From: Chloroflexota bacterium
GTDB taxonomy: Bacteria > Chloroflexota > Limnocylindria > Limnocylindrales > CSP1-4
Direction: 5' to 3'
Assembly: GCA_016200675.1 (NCBI GenBank)
Contig: JACQEH010000155.1
Coordinates: 1-8,451 of the forward strand
DNA: 8,451 nt
The notes under the pieces are model-generated. The model had not been told where the DNA came from. It ran no database searches and was given only the letters and a program-made list of their open reading frames with translations. This document shows, piece by piece, positions 1 to 5,142 of this stretch (its first letter is position 1; every line of letters begins with the position of its first letter). The position numbers and the translations under genes are program-made.

Positions 1-156
1 GCGGGCGGCGAGCACCTCGCGGAGGCCGAGCGCGGCACCCAAGGTGTCCGCATCGGGGTTCTCGTGACTGACGATCAGGACGTCGCGCGCCGTGCTCAAG
101 GAGGCCACTAGCCGCGCCGGAACGGCGGCGAGCCACGGGTCGAGCCGGATCGTCAC
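1..156 (-). CDS. nrnA: DHH-family phosphoesterase (NrnA/bifunctional oligoribonuclease-PAP phosphatase type), 5' part only
   Basis: Only the first 52 codons are in the window; the gene runs off the left edge. The GTG start at 156-154 overlaps the rbfA stop codon as GTGA, so translation is probably coupled. The visible peptide has a short N-terminal helix region, then a hydrophobic strand and the motif SHENPDADTLGAALG (about residues 30-44). This is the DHH motif I with His31, Asp35 and Asp37 as metal ligands; the family usually reads HxNPDGDAxGS, so Ala36 replaces the common Gly. Family members hydrolyse short oligoribonucleotides (nanoRNA), 3'-phosphoadenosine 5'-phosphate or cyclic dinucleotides, using Mn2+ in the cytoplasm. 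Position directly after rbfA is typical for nrnA. Substrate cannot be decided because the DHHA1 domain lies outside the window. Confidence 0.85.
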   Translation of the reverse strand, partial: MTIRLDPWLAAVPARLVASLSTARDVLIVSHENPDADTLGAALGLREVLAAR

Positions 157-743
157 GCCCCTCGCCTCCCCTTGCGCGGCTTGGGCCCGGCGGTGCCAGA
201 TCGCGGTGGGCCGCCGCGTCCATCACTGCCGCCTGTCCGTCGCGTGCCACCTCGGAACCGCCGACCGTGCCGGCTCCCTGCGTCCGGTTCGGCCGGTTCC
301 GTGCTCGCGAGCAGCTCGGGATCCGGCGCGTCCCCCTCGTGGGGCAGTCGCGCCACGGGCGTCGGCAGGCTGTCCTCCGTGACGGGTAGGTCGGCCGGGT
401 CCGTACCCGCCTCCAGCTCGTTCAGGAGGTGGAGGACCCGGGAGCCCCGCTCCAGGGTGTCGTCGGCCCGGACATGCAGCTCCGGGATGCGCCGGATCCG
501 GAGCCGACCGCCCAACTCATGTCGGATGAAGGGCATGGCGTGGGCCAGGGAGGTGAGGGCGGCGTCCCGCTCGGCGGCCGAGCCGATGACGCTCACCCAG
601 ACCTTGGCATGCCGAAGGTCCGGCGTCGTCTCGACGTCGGTGATCGTGACGAACCCGATCCGTGGATCGGCGATCTCCCGGGCGATGACGGCCCCGATCT
701 CCTGCCGCAGCAGCTCATCGACGCGCTTCGTGCGTTCGCTCAT
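153..743 (-). CDS. rbfA: Ribosome-binding factor A with an Arg/Gly-rich C-terminal extension
   Basis: RbfA is a KH-fold protein that binds the 30S subunit near the 5' end of 16S rRNA and assists late maturation. The protein starts MSERTKRVDELLRQEI and shows the family's ADPRIGFVTIT strand (about 26-35), HAKVWVSV (45-52) and the signature run from PFIRHELGGRL to ELHV (71-91). The core ends near residue 112. The usual length is about 110-130 residues; this product is 196. The extra part is an acidic/Pro linker (about 112-157) followed by a basic Arg/Gly tail (158-196) containing RRFRGGTRR and GRGG stretches. I chose ATG at 743 because family homology begins there; a GTG at 773 would add 10 residues (MHPRDRLGRF) without homology. 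Neither start has a clear Shine-Dalgarno. It is followed by nrnA with a 4-nt overlap and preceded by the repeat-filled gap after infB. Confidence 0.93.
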   Translation of the reverse strand: MSERTKRVDELLRQEIGAVIAREIADPRIGFVTITDVETTPDLRHAKVWVSVIGSAAERDAALTSLAHAMPFIRHELGGRLRIRRIPELHVRADDTLERGSRVLHLLNELEAGTDPADLPVTEDSLPTPVARLPHEGDAPDPELLASTEPAEPDAGSRHGRRFRGGTRRTGGSDGRGGPPRSGTAGPKPRKGRRGA

Positions 744-863
744 GAAGCGTCCGAGCCGGTCTCTGGGATGCACGGTGTTGGGAGCTCAGCCCCCGAGCCA
801 GTCGCGAGGATGCCCGGCGGAGAGGCGAAGGCGCCGGGGAGGACCGGAGCGAGCGCACTCGAA

Positions 864-998
864 GGTGCGTGAGCGAGGACCGCAGCCGGCAACGCACGCA
901 TCGCCGTCGGGCACCGAGCCCCTGATGCGTGAGCGAGCACCGCAGGCGACAACGCACGCATGGACGTCGGGCGCCGAGCCCCTAGTTCGTGAGCGAAC
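864..998. repeat. 60-bp tandem repeat, two full copies plus a short partial copy, in the infB-rbfA gap
   Basis: Copy 1 is 864-923 and copy 2 is 924-983; they match at 53 of 60 positions by hand count. A partial third copy (984-998, about 11 of 15 matching) is the last codons of infB, so the infB stop TAG (984-982) sits at the copy 2/copy 3 boundary. Each unit contains an inverted repeat; in copy 2 it is ATGCGTG (925-931) with CACGCAT (955-961), and in copy 1 the core TGCGTG (866-871) with CACGCA (895-900). The 60-bp length is a multiple of three, which keeps spurious frames open, but no known protein is encoded. No T-tract follows, so I do not call it a terminator. Confidence 0.85.
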
Positions 999-2889
999 GG
1001 CTCACGGACTGCGTAGTGAAGCACTCGATGATGTCGCCTTCCTCGAGGTCGTGGAAGCCGGCCAGCCCGATGCCGCACTCGAAGCCCTGGGCCACCTCGC
1101 GGACGTCGTCCCGGAAGCGGCGCAGCGACTCGATCCTGTCGGTCGCCACGATCTTGCCGCCCCGCCACACGCGGGCGCCGCCCTTGACCATCCGGCCGTC
1201 GGTCACGTAGGAGCCCGCGATGACGGTCGTCTTGCCGACCTTGATCAGCTTGCGGACCTCGGCCCGGCCTTCGACGACCTCCACCAGCTCCGGCTCGAGC
1301 AGGCCACCGAGGGCCTTCTCGATGTCGTCGGTCAGCTGGTAGATGATGTCGTACATCCGGACGTCGACCTTCTCGGTCTCCGCCGCCCGGCGGGCCGTGT
1401 CGGTGATCTTGGTGCTGAAGCCCACGACGATGGCATTCGAGGCCGACGCGAGCAGGATGTCGTTGTCGGTGATCTCGCCCGCACCCTCGTGGAGGATGTT
1501 GATCTTCACCTCGTCCGTGGCCAGCTGGCCGAGGGCGTGGGTGATGGCGCCGAGCGAGCCGGACACGTCGGCCTTGAGGATGATCCGGAGCTCCTTGGCC
1601 TGGCCCGCCTGGATCTGCTTGTAGAGGTCTTCCAGGGTGGCCCGGCCGCTCCCCTCCCCGCCCTTGGCCGCGAGCTGCGCATGACGCGCCTCGACCATGG
1701 TCCGGGCTTCCTTCTCGTCGGCCACGACGCGCAGAATGTCGCCCGCCTCGGGCACCTCGGACAGGCCGAGGACGACGGCCGCGGTGGCGGGACCGGCCTT
1801 GGGGATCCGCTTGCCGCGATCGTTCTCAAGGGCCCTGACGCGGCCATAGGTCTCGCCGACGACGATGACGTCGCCGACGCGGAGGGTGCCGGTCTGGACG
1901 AGCGCCGTGGCGACGGCGCCGCGGGTGCGATCCATGCGGGCTTCGACGATCGTGCCGATCGCGGACCGCTTGGGGTTGGCCTTGAGATCCTGGAGGTCGG
2001 CCACGAGGAGGACCATGTCGACGAGGTCGTCGAGGCCCAGGCGGCTCTTGGCCGAGACGGGGACGAGCGGGGTGTCGCCGCCGTACTCCTCGACCACCAC
2101 GCCGGCCTCGGTGAGCTCGGTCTTGACCCGGTCCGGATTGGCATCGGGCTTGTCCATCTTGTTCATCGCGATGATGATCGGGACCTTGGCCGCCTTGGCG
2201 TGGCTGATCGCCTCGAGCGTCTGGGGCATGACACCGTCGTCGGCCGCGACCACGACGATCGCGATGTCGGTGACCTTCGCGCCGCGGGCCCGCATGGCCG
2301 TGAACGCCTCGTGGCCCGGGGTGTCGAGGAAGACGACGCGCCGGCCGTCCTTCGTGACCTCGCTCGCGCCGATGTGCTGGGTGATGCCGCCCCGCTCGCC
2401 GGCCGCAACGGTCGTCGATCGGATGGCGTCGAGGAGGCTCGTCTTGCCGTGGTCGACGTGGCCCATGACGGTCACGATCGGGGCCCGGCTCACGAGGTTG
2501 GCGTCGTCGTCCTCGGTGAACAGCTCTTCCTTGGTGGCCTCGGACGGCGTGCCGTCCTCGCCGTCGTCGCCGGACTCGCCGGCGAGCGCGGCCTGCGGCT
2601 CGGCGACCTCGTAGCCGAGCTCGGAGGCGACGAGGGCCGCCGTATCGCGGTCGATGAGCTGGTTGATCGTGGCGAAGATGCCGCTCTTGATCAGCTCGCG
2701 GATGACATCCGCGGGGTTGACCCCGAAGAGCTCGGCGAGCTCCTTGACGGTGATGGTGGGCGGCAGCTCGACGGCGCCGCGCTCGCGTGGGTCCGCCGTC
2801 TGGACGCTCGATGCGGTGAAGGCGCCGTCGCGGCGCGGCGGCTTGCGGGGCCCGCGCCGACCGCGGGTGCCGCTCCTACTCCTGGCCAC
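982..2889 (-). CDS. infB: Translation initiation factor IF-2
   Basis: IF2 is the GTPase that brings initiator fMet-tRNA to the 30S subunit and promotes 50S joining. With the GTG start at 2889 it has 635 residues, short for the family because the N-terminal region is minimal: a basic stretch (about 3-20) and one IF2_N domain (about 42-93). An acidic linker follows, then the G domain: G1 GHVDHGKT (143-150), G2 around GGITQHIG (167-174), G3 DTPGH (189-193), G4 NKMD (243-246) and G5 SAK (279-281). Domain II and the C-terminal domains for tRNA binding follow (FECGIGL and DIIECF near the end). The start is supported by a strong AAGGAGGAG five to seven bases upstream. An in-frame start at 3051 would add 54 low-complexity residues that overlap ylxR and is rejected. 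The first 14 nt overlap the ylxR end. Confidence 0.96.
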   Translation of the reverse strand: MARSRSGTRGRRGPRKPPRRDGAFTASSVQTADPRERGAVELPPTITVKELAELFGVNPADVIRELIKSGIFATINQLIDRDTAALVASELGYEVAEPQAALAGESGDDGEDGTPSEATKEELFTEDDDANLVSRAPIVTVMGHVDHGKTSLLDAIRSTTVAAGERGGITQHIGASEVTKDGRRVVFLDTPGHEAFTAMRARGAKVTDIAIVVVAADDGVMPQTLEAISHAKAAKVPIIIAMNKMDKPDANPDRVKTELTEAGVVVEEYGGDTPLVPVSAKSRLGLDDLVDMVLLVADLQDLKANPKRSAIGTIVEARMDRTRGAVATALVQTGTLRVGDVIVVGETYGRVRALENDRGKRIPKAGPATAAVVLGLSEVPEAGDILRVVADEKEARTMVEARHAQLAAKGGEGSGRATLEDLYKQIQAGQAKELRIILKADVSGSLGAITHALGQLATDEVKINILHEGAGEITDNDILLASASNAIVVGFSTKITDTARRAAETEKVDVRMYDIIYQLTDDIEKALGGLLEPELVEVVEGRAEVRKLIKVGKTTVIAGSYVTDGRMVKGGARVWRGGKIVATDRIESLRRFRDDVREVAQGFECGIGLAGFHDLEEGDIIECFTTQSVSRSLTN

Positions 2890-3148
2890 GGGCTCCTCCT
2901 TGGACGTTGAGATCGGGAATGGCCCCGGCGAGCTCATCTCGGAGCGTGGCCGGGAGGGTGGTCTCGAGGGCCCGGCCGAGGGTTCCCCGGACGACGGCGT
3001 TGGTGATGCACTCGAGGTCACGACAGACGTACGCGCCCCGGCCGTTGGCACGGCCCGTCGGATCGAGGCGCACCACGCCGAGCGGCGAGCGGACGACCCG
3101 CAGCAGGTCCCCCTTCGGACGCGCGGTGCGACAGGCGACGCAGGACCG
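2876..3148 (-). CDS. ylxR: YlxR family (DUF448) RNA-binding protein; start codon not identifiable
   Basis: YlxR proteins are small, probably RNA-binding proteins encoded between nusA and infB. Translating this frame by hand gives RSCVACRTARPKGDLLRVV, then a strand and LDPTGRANGRGAYVCRDLEC, matching the family pattern (CVxCR, later DPTGKxxGRGAYVC and a Cys-containing helix). Homology therefore begins about 3148. However, no ATG, GTG or TTG occurs in this frame between there and at least about 3337, well inside nusA. The first formal start is a GTG at 3076, which would remove the CxxC half and leave 66 residues. The 5' limit given is the homology edge, not a start codon. The stop TAG (2878-2876) lies inside the infB start region. 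The frame is -1 relative to nusA. Possible explanations are a sequencing or assembly indel, a rare start codon, or a decayed gene. Confidence 0.8.
   Translation of the reverse strand, partial: RSCVACRTARPKGDLLRVVRSPLGVVRLDPTGRANGRGAYVCRDLECITNAVVRGTLGRALETTLPATLRDELAGAIPDLNVQGGARGQE
2893..2901 (-). promoter_or_regulatory. Shine-Dalgarno site that fixes the infB GTG start
   Basis: Read on the minus strand, AAGGAGGAG lies at 2901-2893, with five bases between the GGAGG core and the GTG at 2889. It is inside the last codons of ylxR, so infB initiation is embedded in ylxR. It decides the GTG at 2889 over the longer in-frame start at 3051. Confidence 0.85.
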
Positions 3149-3183
3149 GGTCGGCGGGCGGCGGGTGGCGGTCGCGGCGGGGG

Positions 3184-4467
3184 CTACGACGCCACCTCTT
3201 CGGTCGTGGCCTTCCGGGCCCGGCTGGGGCGCGCCTTCTTGGGCGCCTCCCCGGGCGCGTCGTCGGCCGAGGCGGCGTCGGTCGGGGTCGCAGAGGCGAC
3301 CTCGGGCTCGGCCTTGCTGATCTTCGGCTTCGCGACGCGCTTCGGCCTGGCAGGCGCCGCGGCGTCGGCCGCGGCAGGAGTCGACAGCTCCTCCGCAACC
3401 ACGACCGGCGTTGCCGCGGCGGCCTTCGCCTCCGCGACCGAAACATCGCTCCGAATGTCGATCCGCCAGCCCGTCAGGCGCGCCGCAAGCCGGGCGTTCT
3501 GGCCTTCCCGGCCGATGGCCAGCGACAGCATCCGCTCGGGAACGGTCACGTTGGCGATGCGATGCTCCGTGTCGATGTCGACCGAGATGACCTGGGCCGG
3601 CGACAGGGCGTTGGCGACGAACTGCGACGGGTCGTCGTTCCAGGGGATGACGTCGATCTTCTCGCCGCCCAGCTCGGCGACCACGGACTGGACCCGCGCG
3701 CCGCGCTGGCCGACCGTGGCCCCGACCGGATCGAGGCCGTCCTGGCGTGAGCCCACCGCGACCTTGCTGCGGCTGCCGGCCTCGCGGGCGATGGCCCGGA
3801 TCTCGACGGTCCCGCTGTGGATCTCCGGAACCTCGAGCTCGAAGAGGCGCTTCAGGAAGCCCTTGTGGGTCCGGCTGACAAAGAGGGCGGGGCCTTTGGG
3901 CAAGCGCCGGACCTCCAGGACGAAGGCCTTGACGTTCTGGCCGATGCGGTAGTGCTCGAGCGGCGACTGCTCGGTCGTGGCGAGGATCGCCTCCACGCCC
4001 TTCCCGACATCGAGGATGATCGCCCGCGGCTCGACCCGATTGACGGTGCCGGTGATGAGCTCGCCCTCACGGCTGGCGAACTGGTCGTAGACGACGTCGC
4101 GCTCCGCTTCGCGGAGGCGCTGGAGGACGACCTGCTTGGCGGTCTGGGCGCCGATCCGGCCGAAGACATCGCCGTCGAGCTGCTCGGTTTCGACGAGCTC
4201 GCCGGGGGCCGCGTCGGGTTTGACGGCACGGGCCTCGTCGAGGGTGAACTCGGTCAGCGGGTCCTCCACCTCGGTGACCGCCGTGCGGGCCCGGAAGACA
4301 CGGATCTTGCCGCTCTCGGCGTCGATCTCGACGTGGATGTCCTCTTCGTTCGCGATCCGACGGTAGGCGGACTGGATGGCGTCCTCGACCGTCCGGATGA
4401 GCTGCTCCCGAGGGACCTGCTTCTCGGCGTTGAGCTGGAGGAGGGCGCCGATGAAATCCCGACTCAT
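3184..4467 (-). CDS. nusA: Transcription termination/antitermination protein NusA
   Basis: NusA binds RNA polymerase and nascent RNA, modulating pausing, intrinsic termination and antitermination. The 427-residue product has an N-terminal polymerase-binding domain (about 1-130), an S1 domain (about 135-190, EGELITGTVNRVEPRAIILD), KH1 (about 195-275, with the GQRG loop at 253-256) and KH2 (about 295-340, with GREG at 319-322). Residues 341-427 are an Ala/Pro/Lys low-complexity tail; there are no acidic-repeat domains like those of E. coli. ATG 4467 is chosen because family homology begins MSRDFIGALLQLNAEK and AAAGGAGGA lies upstream. An in-frame start at 4617 would put the leader terminator inside the gene. 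Unlike many genomes, no rimP precedes it. Its own leader carries an intrinsic terminator, so autoregulated attenuation is conceivable (inference). Confidence 0.96.
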   Translation of the reverse strand: MSRDFIGALLQLNAEKQVPREQLIRTVEDAIQSAYRRIANEEDIHVEIDAESGKIRVFRARTAVTEVEDPLTEFTLDEARAVKPDAAPGELVETEQLDGDVFGRIGAQTAKQVVLQRLREAERDVVYDQFASREGELITGTVNRVEPRAIILDVGKGVEAILATTEQSPLEHYRIGQNVKAFVLEVRRLPKGPALFVSRTHKGFLKRLFELEVPEIHSGTVEIRAIAREAGSRSKVAVGSRQDGLDPVGATVGQRGARVQSVVAELGGEKIDVIPWNDDPSQFVANALSPAQVISVDIDTEHRIANVTVPERMLSLAIGREGQNARLAARLTGWRIDIRSDVSVAEAKAAAATPVVVAEELSTPAAADAAAPARPKRVAKPKISKAEPEVASATPTDAASADDAPGEAPKKARPSRARKATTEEVAS

Positions 4468-4477
4468 GGTCGCATCG

Positions 4478-4486
4478 TCCTCCTTT
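4478..4486 (-). promoter_or_regulatory. Shine-Dalgarno site of nusA
   Basis: AAAGGAGGA on the minus strand (4486-4478). Spacing from the GGAGG core to the nusA ATG at 4467 is 11 nt, slightly long. A second ATG at 4475 is only three bases away and opens a three-codon frame ending in a TGA that overlaps the nusA ATG. The nusA start is still preferred because protein homology begins there. Confidence 0.75.
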
Positions 4487-4501
4487 GCCCTGTGTTCCGC
4501 G

Positions 4502-4536
4502 CCGGTCTGCCGCCGACGAGCCCGGTCTGCCGCCGA
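4502..4536 (-). repeat. 15-nt direct repeat in the nusA leader
   Basis: The minus-strand sequence TCGGCGGCAGACCGG occurs twice, at 4536-4522 and 4516-4502, a period of 20 nt with a GCTCG spacer, both copies exact. The first copy begins at the last T of the terminator T-tract and the second ends about 35 nt before the nusA start. Both copies would be in the nusA leader RNA only if polymerase reads through the terminator. The role is unknown; a protein-binding site or an old duplication are both possible. Confidence 0.8.
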
Positions 4537-4562
4537 AAAAAATACGTGGGGGTCACCCACGT
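4536..4562 (-). terminator. Intrinsic (Rho-independent) terminator in the nusA leader
   Basis: On the minus strand a perfect 7-bp stem, ACGTGGG (4562-4556) and CCCACGT (4550-4544), encloses the loop TGACC. It is followed by A and then seven consecutive T (4542-4536). This is a textbook intrinsic terminator for minus-strand transcription, and the T-tract is conspicuous in such GC-rich DNA. It lies 68 nt upstream of the nusA start codon and about 25 nt downstream of the predicted transcription start, so it either attenuates nusA or ends transcripts arriving from upstream. I found no sequence elsewhere in the leader complementary to either stem arm, so no antiterminator structure is proposed. 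Confidence 0.85.
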
Positions 4563-4593
4563 CTACCGAGGCGGCCGAACGTATTAGGCCCGG

Positions 4594-4622
4594 AGTATAC
4601 AACGAGGCCCGTTGCACGTCGA
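4594..4622 (-). promoter_or_regulatory. Probable sigma-70-type promoter for the nusA operon
   Basis: On the minus strand a -35-like TCGACG (4622-4617; four of six to TTGACA) is separated by 17 nt from a -10-like TATACT (4599-4594; five of six to TATAAT). Initiation would be near 4587, giving a leader of about 120 nt before nusA that contains the terminator. A second AT-rich hexamer, TAATAC, lies a little downstream. This is one of the few AT-rich spots in the gap. Prediction from motif match and position only. Confidence 0.5.
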
Positions 4623-4640
4623 TCGCCGGTGGCGGGTGGG

Positions 4641-4725
4641 GATCGGCGGCGGCCCGTGGTGTGGACGGCCAGTGCGGATCGGCGGCGGCCCGTGGTGTGG
4701 ACGGCCAGTGGGGATCGGCGGCGGC
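4641..4725. repeat. 36-bp tandem repeat (two full units and a partial third)
   Basis: A unit beginning GATCGGCGGCGGCCCGTG starts at 4641 and 4677 with near-identical 36-bp copies (one G/C difference near the end of the unit). A third start at 4713 keeps only about 13 bases before the sequence diverges. A degenerate GATCGCCGGTGGC at 4621 may be a remnant of an earlier copy. It lies just upstream of the predicted nusA promoter. No protein family is recognised in any frame across it. Confidence 0.85.
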
Positions 4726-4770
4726 GGCGACGACGCCTGTCGCGCAGCAGTTCGTGCGCTGTCAGGCCCG

Positions 4771-5110
4771 ATGACTGGTGGGTACATCCCGAGAAGGCCC
4801 AGCGGCCGGAGGGCCATGACTCGGGGGCATCATTTCGAACTCGCAAGAGCATCCGCACGGGTCGACGTGCATCTTGGAGCACGAATCCCTGCCTGCCGGA
4901 CATGCGCTGCGGCCCCGGGATCGCCGCCAGGCGCCGGGACCCGTGGTCCGGACTGCATTCGATGACCCGGAGTCATCCCGCGGCGCCGCCACGCTGATCC
5001 GGACCGGGACGTGGCGTCCGGACCCCTTGTTCAGACCGAACTCAATGCCCCTGGGTCATCGCGCCATGCCGCTTGATGGATCCGGCCGAGATCCATGGCC
5101 CGGAGTCATC
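4771..5110. repeat. Array of five degenerate 15-bp dyad motifs, ATGAC-N5-GTCAT
   Basis: Plus-strand copies start near 4771 (weak, ATGAC then TGGTGG GTACATC), 4816 (ATGAC TCGGG GGCAT), 4962 (ATGAC CCGGA GTCAT), 5045 (ATGCC CCTGG GTCAT) and 5095 (ATGGC CCGGA GTCAT). The 4961-4977 copy is a perfect 6-bp inverted repeat, GATGAC and GTCATC, around CCGGA. In four copies a C follows the right half. The central bases also resemble one another (CCGGA or similar). Spacing is irregular (45, 146, 83 and 50 bp). Such an array can be a set of operator sites for a dimeric regulator or copies of a small dispersed palindrome; the sequence alone does not decide. Confidence 0.6.
5076..5096. repeat. Perfect 7-bp inverted repeat downstream of ispG
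   Basis: ATGGATC (5076-5082) and GATCCAT (5090-5096) flank the 7-nt sequence CGGCCGA. It lies about 50 bp past the ispG stop in the direction of transcription and overlaps the left edge of the last dyad motif. There is no T-tract, so termination is not claimed. It could stabilise the 3' end of the ispG transcript. Confidence 0.6.
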
Positions 5111-5142
5111 CGGCGGTGCAGCAGTCGCGCCGGCCGGTGCCC

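Larger units (their letters stand above)
4601..5142. other. Gene-free stretch between ispG and the nusA promoter
   Basis: About 540 bp with no frame resembling a known protein on either strand. Open frames here (up to about 170 codons on the plus strand) are low-complexity Arg/Pro/Gly translations typical of random GC-rich DNA. It contains the 36-bp tandem repeat, the five dyad motifs and the inverted repeat at 5076-5096. I see no tRNA cloverleaf, riboswitch I can name, or IS-like ends. In many genomes proS or rimP would be found between these two gene blocks; neither is here. Confidence 0.7.

Noticed and set aside
172..2910. Plus-strand open frame of 912 codons antisense to infB and rbfA
   Set aside because: It mirrors real minus-strand genes with clear homology. 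Its translation is Asp/Gly/Leu/Arg-biased with no family motif, as expected for the antisense of GC-rich coding DNA.
2890..3051. N-terminally extended infB starting at 3051
   Set aside because: It overlaps ylxR almost completely and is a low-complexity Ser/Pro/Arg shadow; GTG 2889 has an ideal Shine-Dalgarno.
3184..3200. Programmed -1 frameshift joining nusA to ylxR
   Set aside because: The ylxR frame is -1 to nusA and open across the junction, but I see no slippery heptamer or stimulatory structure near the nusA stop; kept only as one explanation in the ylxR finding.
4465..4617. N-terminally extended nusA starting at 4617
   Set aside because: The extra 50 residues have no homology and would place the terminator hairpin and T-tract inside the coding sequence; ATG 4467 has the ribosome-binding site and the family N-terminus.
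4641..4725. CRISPR-like array
   Set aside because: The 36-bp units are directly tandem with no unique spacers, and no cas genes are in the window.
4553..4992. Small open frames in the ispG-nusA gap (116 and 76 codons on the minus strand, others on plus)
   Set aside because: They are repeat-derived or Arg/Pro-rich, lack family resemblance, and run across the tandem repeat and promoter.
4741..5142. tRNA or other structured RNA gene
   Set aside because: No acceptor/T-arm pattern could be found by eye; the palindromes are short dyads, not a cloverleaf.
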